From Saccopteryx bilineata (taxonomy: Eukaryota > Chordata > Mammalia > Chiroptera > Emballonuridae): 64,000 nucleotides of DNA. Shown piece by piece: positions 9,071-21,156 of the stretch. Location: positions 203,142,276 to 203,206,275 of the forward strand of contig NC_089492.1 of NCBI RefSeq assembly GCF_036850765.1, given 5' to 3'. The notes below the pieces were generated by a model. It saw only the letters and a list, made by a program, of their open reading frames with translations. It had not been told where the DNA came from and searched no databases. The translations under genes were made by a program, and so were the position numbers. Every line of letters starts with the position of its first letter. Within the stretch, counting starts at the first letter, position 1.

Positions 9071-11475
9071 GTAGATGACGTCAGAGTAATGGCGGGGTAG
9101 GAAGCGATACCAATAAATCTCCCCCAATATTCAACAAGATCTTCAACCAGAAACAGAAAAACCTATACTTGGAGCCTCTAGATGCTTCACAATACACCCG
9201 AAGGTATGGTCGAGTGAAAAATTGGCTAAATATATAACCAAACCCCGAAGGAAATAGGGAGTAAGAAATGCTCCGCCTTCCTCACTAACCTAAACAGGGC
9301 AGCTTTCTCTGGTAACTGTGAATATAGAAACTGAGGCGGGCAAAGGGGGTGAATAGATCCAGGCCGCGGCAAAACGGCCGAACCAGGCTGTGGCACGGAG
9401 ATCCTAGCGGAGGAAAAACTGATCCTGTGGCAACCCGGGCAATACAAGCTAACACTCGCGCCAAACCCAAACAAAGAAAGACAAGCGGGGCAGCCATTTT
9501 ACCCAATCTCCTGGTCAGTGCACAGTTAGTGGGTGAGAGATTTCTTCCTAAGCCCCGGGAGTGGGTGCTCGTGTTACCCCACAGAGAGGCAGAGTCAGAG
9601 GCCTTTCTGTGGGCCGAAAGCAGAATCTCTGGGCAGTCCCAGCACCCTGGGAAAGCCGCGCATGGAAGGGAGCGAGAACTAATTCCAACGGTGGAAATTT
9701 TCCGTGCTGGTGGGGGTTTCACTCAGAGGGAAACGCAGTCGGCCTCATATCCTGGTCTGCGCGCACAGATAGGGAGTGAGAGATTCCTCCAAGTGCCTCG
9801 GCAGTGTGCGCCCGTGTTATCGCACAGAGGGGCAGAGTCAGGGGCCTTTGTGTGGGCCAAAGCGGAATCTCGGGCCGCCCCAGTGCCTTGCAAAAGCCGT
9901 GCACGGGGACAGAGCTAAAGCCAATTCCAACGCTGCAACTTTTCCATGCGGTTGGGGGTTTCACTCAGAGCGTGAGACTGCTGGCCGTATATCCTGGTCT
10001 ACATGCAGACATAGTGAGCGAGAGTTTCCTCCAAGCACCACGGAAGTGGGCACCCGCCTGTGTTACCAGACAGAGTGGCAGAGCCAGAGGTCTTTGAGTG
10101 GGCGGAAACCCCGCCTGATTATGCTAGCAGCTCTGACTGACTGAGCCTTACCCAGAGCCCTGTGCTGAGTGGAAATAGAGTGGGGAGTTGCCAGCTCTTT
10201 GAGCCTCTTACTATCCAGGCAGAGGCAGCAGCAACCACATAGCTGGATTATCAGGCTACTAATTGAGGAAGGAAAGACTAGGAGAAAGGCTCCAGGAACA
10301 TGGACTCTCTCACTGTCGGAGACTATAAATGCTAATGAGCCTCGACTGCCAACGAGACTAAAGCACAATACATGACATTGCCATAGAGACTTATCAACTG
10401 CAAACCTCTACCAGAGCATGCCAAAGGGGCAGAACCCGGGGTACAGAGTCACCAACCAGGAAGAGGGAGAGAAAAGAAAAAGCAAGAAGATAACCTCTCA
10501 AAATCAAGAATAATCTGCAAACTTTATAACCTATCCCATTTTATTATATTTGTTCGTTTGTTTCTCTTATCTTCATTCTTGAGACTTTTTTTCCTCCTCC
10601 AATTTGGCCGATTAACTCTCTGCCAGTCTTACTCTCTCCTCTCCTTGAACTACACTACCCATAAGTGTTACATCTCCCATTATCTTTTCTCTCCTCTTCC
10701 TTTCTCTCTATGAGGGTTGCACTCCAAAACCCTTAACTCTCTCTCTCTCTCTCTCTCTCCTTTCTTTTTTCTTCTTTTAGTGGTTCCCTCTTTTTTTCTC
10801 TCTCTCTCTTTCTTTTCTCCCTCTATATTAGTGTCTTCCTTTCTCCTTTATGTCTCCTCTCATTCAAACCTCAATAACGAACAAATTATCTTATCTGGGA
10901 CTCAAACTTATGTTTGTGGCATTTGGGGTTTTTTTACTTCACCTTTTTAACTCACTAGCAGTGCTCCCATCCCTGGCTCTCCATTTTATCTAGTTCTTGT
11001 TCCACTAAATACAATAGTAATTTTTTAATTTGTCCCCCCATTTTTCCGTTTTCCTCTTATTCCTCTCATCATAACTCTTAGACAACCAACACCTAAAAGC
11101 AAATCATTTTATTCTTGACCCAAATTTTTTCCTTATTTGCTTTTTGTGGGGCCATACCCCATTTCTTTTCTTTTTTTTTCTTTTTTTTTTTTGCCCCTTT
11201 ATTACTTTTCCCCAATTCAGGCCCTCCATCACAGGCATTGTTTGTTATAAATCACAGTTCACCACAAGATTTTCTCCAGAAAGAGGGGAGAAGAGAGCAG
11301 AGGAAAAAAGGAGGGGGGGAATAATTTCCTTTTTTAAAAATTTTTATTTTATTTTATTTTTCTTTATTTCATTATTAATTTTTTTTAAAAAAACAACTCT
11401 TTTCGATTTTTTATTTTTTTAAACTTTTTATTCTTTATTAAATCTCATTAATACTATCAACAAAACCACCCTCAG
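9071..11475 (+). promoter_or_regulatory. L1-A 5'UTR with tandem monomers
   Basis: The palindrome TGACGTCA (9076-9083, CRE-like) and the motif taATGGCGg (9088-9096, YY1-like) are at the start. Repeats of about 241 bp follow: the marker cctggtc occurs at 9510, 9751 and 9993, and each unit holds 'cagaG-GGCAGAGTCAG-GGCCTTT'. After about 10105 comes a non-repeated part shared with L1-B, ending in pyrimidine-rich and T-rich tracts. Promoter activity is inferred from L1 biology. Confidence 0.75.
9510..10108 (+). repeat. 241-bp tandem 5'UTR monomers of L1-A
   Basis: About 2.5 units start at 9510, 9751 and 9993. Shared blocks: 'cctggtc', 'gagagattcctcc', 'gtgttac/atc-cacagag-ggcagagtcag', 'gtgggccgaaagc', and 'aattccaacg'. 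Mouse L1 promoters also use tandem monomers. Confidence 0.85.
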
Positions 11476-12499
11476 ATGCCATTAAGGAAGAGAAAATCGA
11501 ATATCATGGATACAAAAGAAAGAGAGGTAACACAGCTAGATGAGGAAAAATCTATGGAGAAAAAATTTAATATATTGGAAACCTTGGAGCTAAATGACAG
11601 AGAATTCAAGATAGAAATACTAAAAATCTTCCGAGATATACAAGAAAACACAGAAAGGCAATTTAGGGAGCTCAGAAAACAACTCAATGAACACAAAAAA
11701 TGTATGTCCAAGGAAATTGAAACTATAAAAACAAATCAAACAGAGATGAAAAACTCAATTCACGAGCTGAAAAATGAAGTAACAAGCTTAGCTAATAGAA
11801 CAGGTCAAATAGAAGAGAGGATTAGTGAAATAGAAGACAAGCAACTTGAGGCACAACAGAGAGAAGAAGAAAGAGATTCAAAAATTTAAAAAAATGAGAT
11901 AGCCCTACAAGAATTATCTGACTCCATCAAAAAGAATAACATAAGAATAATAGGTATATCAGAAGGAGAAGAGAGAGAAAATGGAATGGAGAACATACTC
12001 AAACAAATAATAGATGAGAACTTCCCAAGCCTGTGGAAAGAACTAAAGCCTCAAGTTCAAGAAGCAAACAGAACTCCGAGTTTTCTTAACCCCAACAAAC
12101 CTACTCCAAGGCATATCATAATGAAATTGAAACAAACCAACAGCAAAGAAAAAATTCTCAAGGCAGCCAGGGAAAAGAAGAATACAACATATAAAGGAAG
12201 GAAGGCCCATTAGATTATCATTAGATTTCTCAGCAGAAACTCTATAAGCTAGAAGAGAGTGGACCCCAATATTTAAAGTCCTGAAAGAGAGGAACTTTCA
12301 GCCACAAATACTATACCCATCAAAGCTATCCTTCAAATATGAAGGAGAAATAAAAACATTCACAGATACAGAAAAGATGAGGGAATTTATCATCAGAAAA
12401 CACCCACTCCAGGAATTACTAAAGGGGGTTCTCCAATCATATACAAAGAACAAAAAAAAAACAGAGCCACAAGTAAAAGCTCCAAGAAGAACACAATAA
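11476..12499 (+). pseudogene. L1-A ORF1 (RNA-binding chaperone), broken
   Basis: ORF1p forms trimers through a coiled coil and coats L1 RNA. The frame starts MPLRKRKSN, continues with a Lys/Glu-rich coiled coil, then the RRM region and C-terminal domain. Lesions: TAA at 11887-11889, a 4-base duplication in 'aaaggaaggaagg' near 12194-12205 that shifts the frame, and a CAA-to-TAA change near 12245 in the 'TLQARRE' region. The stop in the original frame is TAA at 12497-12499, after RRTQ. The intact homologue is 331 aa at 39722-40717. Confidence 0.9.
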
Positions 12500-12802
12500 A
12501 ACCAAATTTAAACTGTGACAACAACAAAAAGAAAGAGGGGGAGAAGATGGAGATTAACAGTAGCAAAGGAAGATGGAGTGCAAAGGTACTCACAAAATAG
12601 TTCACTACAATGAACAGGGTAGGGACCCTTTTAATTACTCAAAGGTAACCACCATTGAAAAAACCACCACAGAAGCACATGAGATAAAAAAGATAGCAAC
12701 AGAGGAAAGATGTATGGAATACAACCAAATAAAAACAAAAGATAGAAAAACGAAAGAGAAGGATCAAACAAGACACAAAACTAACAGAAAGCAAGATATA
12801 AT

Positions 12803-15800
12803 ATGGCAATAGGGAACTCACAAGTGTCAATAATTACACTAAATGTAAATAGATTAAACTCACCAATAAAAAGGCACAGAGTAGCAAAATGGATTAAAAA
12901 AGAAAATCCAACTGTATGCTGCCTACAGGAAACTCATCTAAGTAACAAGGATAAAAACAAATTCAAAGTGAAAGGCTGGAAAACAATGCTCCAAGCAAAT
13001 AACATCCAAAAAAAAGCAGGTGTAGCAATACTCATATTGGATAATGCTGACTACAAGACATGAAAAGTACTCAGAGACAAAAATGGCCATTTCATAATGG
13101 CTAAGGGGACACTGAATCAAGAAGACATAACAATTCTTAATATATATGCACCAAACCAAGGAGCACCAAAATATATAAGACAGCTACTTATTGATCTTAA
13201 AACAAAAACTGACAAAAATACAATCATACTTGGAGACCTCAATACACCGCTGACGGCTCTGGATCGGTCATCCAAACAGACAATCAACAAAGACATAGTG
13301 GCCTTAAACAAAACACTAGAGCACCTGGATATGATAGACATCTACAGGACATTTCATCCCAAAGTGACTGAGTATACATTTTTCTCCAGTGTACATGGAT
13401 CATTCTCAAGAATTGACCATATGTTGGGCCACAAAAACAACATTAGCAAATTCAGAAAAATCGAAGTTGTACCAAGCATATTTTCTGATCATAAAGCCTT
13501 GAAACTAGAATTCAACTGCAAAAAAGAGGAAAAAAATCCCAAAAAAATGTGGAAACTAAACAACATACTTTTAAAAAATGAATGGGTCAAAGAAGAAATA
13601 AGTGCAGAGATCAAAAGATATATACAGACTAATGAAAATGACAATACAACATATCAGAATCTATGGGATGCAGCAAAAGCAGTGATAAGACGGAAGTTCA
13701 TATCACTTCAGGCCTATATGAACAAACAAGAGAGAGCCGAAGTGAACCACTTAACTTCCCACCTTAAGGAACTAGAAAAAAAAAAACAAAGAAAACCCAA
13801 AACCAGCCGAAGAAAGGAGATAATAAAAATCAGAGCAGAAATAAATGAATTAGAGAACAGAAAAACTATAGAAAAAATTAATAGAACAAGGAGCTGGTTC
13901 TTTGAAAAGATCAACAAAATTGACAAACCCTTGGCAAGACTTACCAAGGAAAAAAGAGAAAGAACTCATATAAACAAAATCCAAAATGAAACAGGAGAAA
14001 TCACTATGGACACCGTAGATATACAAAGAATTATTGTAGAATACTATGAAAAACTTCATGCCACTAAATTCAACAACCTAGAAGAAATGGATGAATTCCT
14101 AGAACAATACAACCTTCCTAGACTGAGTCAAGAAGAAGCAGAAAGCCTAAACAGACCTATCAGTAGAGAAGAAATAGAAAAAACCATTAAAAACCTGCCC
14201 AAAAATAAAAGTCCAGGCCCTGATGGCTATACCAGCGAATTTTATCAAACATTCAAAGAAGACTTGGTTCCTATTCTACTCAAAGTCTTCCAAAAAATTG
14301 AAGAAGCAATACTTCCAAACACATTTTATGAGGCCAACATAACCCTCATACCAAAACCAGGAAAGGATGGCACAAAAAAAGAAAACTACAGACCAATATC
14401 TCTAATGAATACAGATGCTAAAATACTAAACAAAATACTAGCAAATCGAATACAACAACATATTAAAAAAATAATACATCATGATCAAGTGGGATTCATC
14501 CCAGAATCTCAACGATGGTTCAACATACGTAAAACGATTAACGTAATACACCATATCAACAAAACAAAGAACAAAAACCACATGATCTTATCAATAGACG
14601 CAGAAAAGGCTTTTGATAAAATACAACACAATTTTATGTTTAAGACTCTCAACAAAATGGGTATAGAAGGAAAATACCTCAACATGATAAAGGCCATATA
14701 TGATAAACCATCAGCTAACATCATATTAAATGGCACAAAACTGAAGGCTTTCCCCCTTAAATCAGGAACAAGACAGGGTTGTCCACTCTCTCCACTCTTA
14801 TTTAATGTGGTACTAGAGGTTCTAGCCAGAGCAATCAGACAAGACAAAGAAATAAAAGGCATCCATATCGGAAAAGAAGAAGTAAAGGTATCACTTTTTG
14901 CAGATGATATGATCCTATACATCGAAAACCTCAAAGAATCCACAAAAAGACTACTAGAAACAATAAGCCAATACAGTAAGGTCACAGGATACAAAATTAA
15001 CATACAGAAGTCAATAGCCTTTCTATATGCCAACAATGAAACAATTGAGAAGGAACTCAAAAGAATAATCCCCTTCACGATTGCAACAAAAAAAAAAATA
15101 AAATACTTAGGAATAAACATAACAAAGAATGTAAAGGACTTATATAATGAAAACTATAAACCATTGTTAAGGGAAATCGAAAAGGATATAATGAGATGGA
15201 AGAATATACCTTGTTCTTGGCTAGGAAGAATAAATATAATCAAGATGGCCATATTACCCAAAGCAATATACAAATTTAATGCAATTCCCATCAAACTTCC
15301 AATGACATTTTTTAAAGAAATAGAGCAAAAAATCATCAGATTTATTTGGAACTATAAAAAACCCTGAATAGCCAAAGCAATCCTAAAGAAAAAGAATGAA
15401 GCTGGGGGCATTACAATACCTGACTTCAAACTATATTATAGGGCCACAACAATCAAAACAGCATGGTATTGGCAGAAAAATAGACACTCAGACCAATGGA
15501 ACAGAATAGAAAGTCCAGAAATAAAACCACATATATATATTCAAATAATTTTTGATAAAGGGGCCAACAACACACAATGGAGAAAAGAAAGCCTCTTCAA
15601 TAAATGGTGCTGGGAAAACTGGAAAGCCACATGCAAAAGAATGAAACTGGACTACAGTTTGTCCCCCTGTACAAAAATTAACTCAAAATGGATCAAAGAT
15701 CTAAACATAAGACCTGAAACAATTAAGTACATAGAAGAAGACATAGGTACTCAACTCATGGACCTTGGTTTTAAAGAGCATTTTATGAATTTGACTCCAC

Positions 15801-16630
15801 AGGCAAGAGAAGTGAAGGCAAAAATTAATGAATGGGACTACATCAGACTAAGAAGTTTTTGCTCAGCAAGAGAAACTGATAACAAAATAAACAGAAAGCC
15901 AACTAAATGGGAAAGGATATTTTCAAACAACAGCTCAGATAAGGGCCTAATATCCAAAATGTACAAAGAACTCATAAAACTCAACAACAAACAAACAAAC
16001 AATCCAATAAAAAAATGGGAAGAGGATATGAACAGACACTTCTCCCAGGAAGAAATACAAATGGCCAACAGATATATGATAAGATGCTCATCTTCTTTAG
16101 CTATTAGAGAAATGCAAATCAAAACTGCAATGAGATACCACCTCACACCTGTTCAATTAGCTATTATTAGCAAGACAGGTCATAGCAAATGTTGGAGAGG
16201 CTGTGGAGAAAAAGGAACCCTCATACACTGTTGGTGGGAATGTAAAGTAGTACAACCATTATGGAAGAAAGTATGGTGGTTCCTCAAGAAACTGAAAATA
16301 GAACTATCTTATGACCCAGCAATCCCTCTACTGGGTATATACCCCAAAAACTCAGAAACATTGATACGTAAAGACACATGCAGCCCCGTGTTCATTGCAG
16401 CATTGTTCACAGTGGCCAGGACATGGAAACAACCAAAAAGCCCGTCAATAGATGACTGGATAAAGAAGATGTGGCACATATACACTATGGAATACTACTC
16501 AGCCATAAGAAATGATGACATCGGAACATTTACAGCAAAATGGTGGGATCTTGATAACATGATACGAAGTGAAATAAGTAAATCAGAGAAAACCAGGAAC
16601 TGCATTATTCCATACGTAGGTGGGACATAA
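12803..16630 (+). pseudogene. L1-A ORF2 (endonuclease-reverse transcriptase), two nonsense codons
   Basis: One frame of 1275 codons. The endonuclease residues are in place: N14, E43 in QETH, and SDH with H230. The reverse transcriptase has [11 protein letters not shown] and FADD at residues 699-702. The C-terminal zinc-knuckle-like [18 protein letters not shown] follows. Length and positions match human L1 ORF2. Only two stops break it: TGA at 13061-13063 (residue 87, GGA in L1-C) and TGA at 15365-15367 (residue 855, CGA in L1-C; a CpG-type transition). The longest uninterrupted piece is 13097-15367 (756 aa). Confidence 0.95.
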
Positions 16631-16876
16631 AAGTGAAACTAAGAGACATTGATAAGAGTGTGGTGGTTACGGGGTGGGGGGAGGGGGGAATGGAAGAGGG
16701 AAAGGGAGAGGAGGAGGGGCACAAAGAAAACAAGATAGAAGGTGACAGAGGACAATCTAACTTTGGGTGATGGGTATGCAACATAATTGAATGACAAGAT
16801 AACCTGGACTTGTTATCTTTGAATATATGTATCCTGATTTATTGATGTCACCCCATTAAAAATATATAATTATTAA
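16631..16876 (+). promoter_or_regulatory. L1-A 3'UTR with G-rich polypurine tract
   Basis: Runs of three to six G at about 16671-16720 (ggggtggggggaggggggaa and onward) can form a G-quadruplex, a feature known from mammalian L1 3'UTRs. The tail ends in an A-rich stretch without a canonical long poly-A. Confidence 0.7.
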
Positions 16877-16890
16877 AAAAAATAGCTTGG

Positions 16891-17030
16891 TTGCTGAGCA
16901 ATGAAGCAATAGTTCCAGACGGGCAGAACATTGCCCCCTACTTGGCTTGCTAGGTGTATCCTGGTCAGGATACATGTGGGAGTTTATCTCTCTGCCTTCT
17001 CTCCTCTCACTTTAAAAAAAAAAAGGAAAG
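16891..17030 (+). mobile_element. Ves SINE, right part, split by L1-A
   Basis: It continues the SINE body ('cagacgggcagaacattgccccct', 'tgctaggtgtatcctggtcagg') and ends in a poly-A tail before the target copy gaaaccagatc (17031-17041). Confidence 0.85.
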
Positions 17031-17041
17031 GAAACCAGATC

Positions 17042-17397
17042 CAACACAGGAGTCCACAGCCCTGACCATGGAGCTCTCAGACCAAATTCATGTCCTTGAG
17101 AAAAGTAACAAGACGAAAAACTTTAAAGATGTTAAACATGCCAAAGCCTAAAGAAGAATAGGATTCAGATCTGAGAAAGGATACATAGCCACGGTTATTT
17201 TTCCTCCCTAACTAGCCCTTGTCACCATGTAGAAGCAGCCTGCAAACTGATAATGTGAAGGCAAACTTCTGATCCAAAGTCCTCTGCCTCTTGGCATTTG
17301 CTGGCAATTCAATTAAAGACACTTATGTTCACTTCAGTCCCTGTCTCTATGTTGGCTTCATAGTGATGAGCAGCACAACCTCCAACTTGTTCCTGTA
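17042..17397. other. Non-coding stretch, nothing recognised
   Basis: A short open frame (16954-17151) runs out of the SINE into this region; I do not recognise the peptide and do not call it. Confidence 0.4.
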
Positions 17398-17639
17398 ACA
17401 GGTGCACCAATCTGCATTCTCACCAACAATGAACAAGTGGTCCCTTGTCTCCACATCCGTGCCAACACTTGGTTGTTGATTTATTGGTCATAACCATTCT
17501 GACAGGTATGAGGTGATATCTCACTGTGATTTTAATTTGCAATTCTTTGATGATCAGTGACATTGAACATCTTTTCATAGGTCTATTGGCCATCTGTATA
17601 TCCACTTTGCAGAAGTGTTTATTCCAGTCTTTTGCCTAC

Positions 17640-18063
17640 TTATTTATTTATTTATTTGTGGCAGAGACAGAGTGAGGGACAGACAGAGACAGACATTCTG
17701 GAAGGGAGAGAAATGAGGAGCATCAATTCTTTGTTGCAGCACTTTAGTTATTCATCGATTGTTTTCTCTTATGTGCCTTGACCACGGGCTACAGCACAGT
17801 GAGTGATTCCTTGCTCAAGTCAGCCACCTTGGGCTCAAGCCATGATCTTGGGTTTAAAGCCAGCAAACTTTGGGCTCAAGCCAGCAACCATGGGGTCATG
17901 TATATGATACCATGCTCAAGCCAGCGAACTTGTACTCAAGCTGAAGAGCCCACACTCAAGCCAGATGACCCCACAATCAAGAGGGCAAATTCAGAGTTTT
18001 GAACCTGGGTCTTCTTCATCACAGTCCACAGCTTTATCCACTGTGCCACCGCCCTGTTCAGGC
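17640..18063 (-). mobile_element. tRNA SINE, family III, with extra repeat modules
   Basis: Read in reverse it has head gaacagggcggtggcacagtgg, a degraded B box, about seven ~20-bp 'ctcaagcca' modules (17805-17975), a tail with tttattt repeats and a gacagagacagac stretch. It interrupts the old L1 ORF2. Confidence 0.85.
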
Positions 18064-19854
18064 TTCTTGGCTCATTTTTAATTGGAGTGTTTATTTTTTT
18101 TGGGGGGTATTTAGTTTTATAAATTTTTTGTAAATTTTGGGTATTATTGAATTATGAGTTGTACCAGTGACTATGTTCTCTCATTCAGTGGGTTGTATTC
18201 TCATTTTGTTGATGGTCTCCTTTGTTATGCAAAACATTTTTAGTTTGATACAGTCATATTTGTTTATTTTTTGTTTGTTTCCTTTGCCCAAAGTGATATA
18301 TAGAACAAATATTACTATAAGAAATGTCCATAGTGTCTGTTTTCTTTTAAGAGTTTTATGGTTTTGAGTCTTACATTAAGGCTTTAATTCATTTTGAGTA
18401 TATTCTTGTGTATGATGTAAGAAAGTGATCTATTTTTTTTTTTGCACATATCTGTCCAATTCTCCCAACATGATTTACTAAATAAACTATTTTTATCCCA
18501 TTGTATGTTTTTCCTCCTTTATTGAGTATTAATTGACTATAAAGACCTTGGTTGATTTCACTCCTCTCTATTCTGTTCCATTAATCTATATGTCAGTTTT
18601 ATGCCAGTAGAAGACTTCTTTGATTACTGTAGCCTTGTGTATAGTTTGATATCAGGTAGCATGACTCCTACTATTTTTCTTCTTTCTCAAGATTGCTGTG
18701 GCTATTCATGGGCTTTCATGGTTCCATAAACATTTTTGAAATACATGTTCTAGTTCTGTGAAATACACCATTGGTCTTTTCATAAGAATTCTGTTGAACC
18801 TATAGTTTGCTTTGGGCTGTATGGACATTTTAATGATCTTAATTATTCCTATCCATAAACATGTTATGTGCTTTTAATTTCCTTCTTTAGGATCATATAA
18901 TTTTCTAAGTACAGGTTTTATACATCATTGGTTAAATTTATTCCTGGTATTTTATTCACTTTGAAACAACTGTAAATGTCTTTGTTTCTCTTTCTGATAG
19001 ATAATTATTTGTGCATAAAAAGGCAACTGATTTTTGGATATTTATTTTGTATCCTGCTAATTACTAAATTTATTTATAAGTTCTAGTAGGGTTTTCTTAA
19101 TGAAATTTATAGGGTTCTCTATACACAGTATCAGGCTATCTGCAAATAATGACAGTTTTGCTTCTTCCTTTCCAATTTGGAAGCCCTTTTTCTTCTTGTC
19201 TAATTTTCATAGCTAAGGCTTCCTATAGTATGTTGAATAAGAGTGATGAAAGCAGACATCTTGTCTTGTTTCAAGTATTCAAGGAAATGCTTATAGTTTT
19301 TGCACATTAAGTATGATATTGGCTGTGCATTTCTCATATATGACCTTTATTATGTTGAGATATTCACCTTCTATTCCCACTTTGCTGAGAGATTTTATCA
19401 TCAATGAGTGCTGAACTTTATCAAATGCCTTCTCTGCATCAGTGAATATGATCATGTTGTTTTATTCTCCAATTTGTTTATATGGTGTATCATGTTTTTT
19501 TGATTTGCAAATATTCTACCAACATTACATCTCTGGAATAAATTCCACTCAGTCATGGTGTATAATCTTTTCAATGTATTGCTAGATCTGGCTTACTAAT
19601 ATTTTGGGGAAGACTTTATCATTTGTTTCTCAGAAATTTTGGCCTATACTTTTCTTTGTTTGTAGTGTCTTTATATGGCTTTGAAATTAGGATACTGCTT
19701 CTCTTGTTAAAGGAGATGGGTGTCTTCCAAACTTTTGAATGATTTGGAAAAGACACATATTAGTTCTCCTTTGAATGTTTGCTAAAAATCCATCCTAAAC
19801 TATGAAGCCATTCAGTCCAGGATATTTTATGCTGAGAGTTTTGTTTGTTCATTT

Positions 19855-19965
19855 GTTTGGTTTATTTTTGTGAGAGAGAGAGACAGACAGAGACAGAGGC
19901 TGACAGGAAGGGACTGAGATGAGAACTATCAACTCATAGTTGTGGCACTGTAGTTGTTCAGTTTT
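19855..19965 (-). mobile_element. tRNA SINE, family III, 3' fragment
   Basis: Only the gacagacagagacagagg-type 3' part and about 60 bases of body are present. It sits within the old antisense L1. Confidence 0.65.
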
Positions 19966-21156
19966 TTGATTACTACTTCAATTTCACTAGTTGTGATCTG
20001 TTTCTTCAGATTCTCTTATTCTTCCTGATGCAGTTTTGAAAGATTGTGTGTTTCTAGAAATTTATCCATTTCTCTAGATTATCCAATTTTTTTACATATA
20101 GTTGTTCATAATATTTTCTCATAACTTTTGCATTTCTTTGGTGTCCGCTATTACTTCTCTTTCATTTCTGATTTTACATATTTGGGTTCTCTTTTGATTT
20201 TTTTTTTTATGAGTCTGGTTAAAAGTTTGTCCATCTTATTTATCTTTTCAAAGAACCAGCTCTTGGTTTCATTAATCTTTTATATTTTTTATACTTTATT
20301 TTGTTTATTTATGTTCTGATCTTTATTATTTCCTTCCTTCTGCACACTTTGGACCATTTTGTTGTGTTTTTTCGATTTCCTTAAAGCACAAAGTTAGATA
20401 GTTTATTTGACATATTTCTTGTCTTGAGATAGGCTTGTAATACTATAAATTTCCCTTTTACAACTGCTTTTGTTGTGTCTCATACATTTTGGGTAGTTAT
20501 GTTCTCATTTTAATTTTTTTAAGTATCTTTTGATTTCTTTCTTTATTTTTAACTCATTAACTGCTTAATAACATGCTATTTAGCCTCAATGTCTTTGTGT
20601 GTTTTCTAGGATTTATTTAGTAATTGATTTCTAGTTTCATACCATTATGTTCAGAGAAGATGCTTGATATCATTTCAATGTTTTTAAATTTATTGATATT
20701 TGTTTGTGTCTAACATGTGGTCTATCCTAGGAAATGTTCTATATGTACTTGAAAAAATGTATATTCTGCTGCTTTGGGATAAAATGTTCTAAATATATCT
20801 ACTAAATCTATCTGATATAGTGTGTCATTTAAAGCCACCATTTTCTTGTGATATTCTGTCTGGAAGATCTACCCATTTATGTCAATGTGGTGTTATAATT
20901 TTATCCTATGACTCTATTACTATCAACCTCTCTCTTTATGTCCGTAAAGATTTGCTTTTCAAACAAACAGGCCCTGTGTGAGGGTCTATAATATTTACAA
21001 GGGTTACATATCCTCTTGTTGTATTGCTTCCTTCGTCATGATATAGTGTCCTTCATTGTCTCTCACTATAGTCTTTCTTTTAGAGTCCATTTTGTCAGAG
21101 ATAAGAATTGCTATTCCAGTTTTTTAAAATTTCCTTATGTATGAAATATATTTTCC

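Larger units (their letters stand above)
9071..16876 (+). mobile_element. Full-length L1 retrotransposon (L1-A)
   Basis: It has a 5'UTR (9071-11475), ORF1 (11476-12499), ORF2 (12803-16630) and a 3'UTR with poly-A end. Target copies are aaaaaataacttgg (9057-9070) and aaaaaatagcttgg (16877-16890), one mismatch. It is inserted in a Ves SINE. ORF1 and ORF2 are near complete but carry point and frame lesions, so the copy is recent and dead. It is closely alike L1-C in both coding and 5'UTR sequence. Confidence 0.95.
17398..21150 (-). mobile_element. Old L1, antisense, truncated at both ends
   Basis: Reversed ORF2 text runs from the C-terminal region ('caccaatctgcattctcaccaac') through the RT ('ttatcaaatgccttctctgcatcagtg') to the endonuclease ('ttttgtcagagataagaattgctattcc'). 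Many stops and gaps. Family III SINE copies are inserted at 17640-18063 and about 19855-19965. Its 5' end lies next to the 5' end of the sense L1 at 21157, a head-to-head arrangement. Confidence 0.85.

Noticed and set aside
13097..15367. 756-aa reverse transcriptase frame as a free gene
   Set aside because: It is the middle of L1-A ORF2 between two nonsense codons, in the same frame as the flanking parts.
17042..17151. Possible retropseudogene (Lys-rich peptide after the SINE)
   Set aside because: I could not match it to any family; short and open only by chance.
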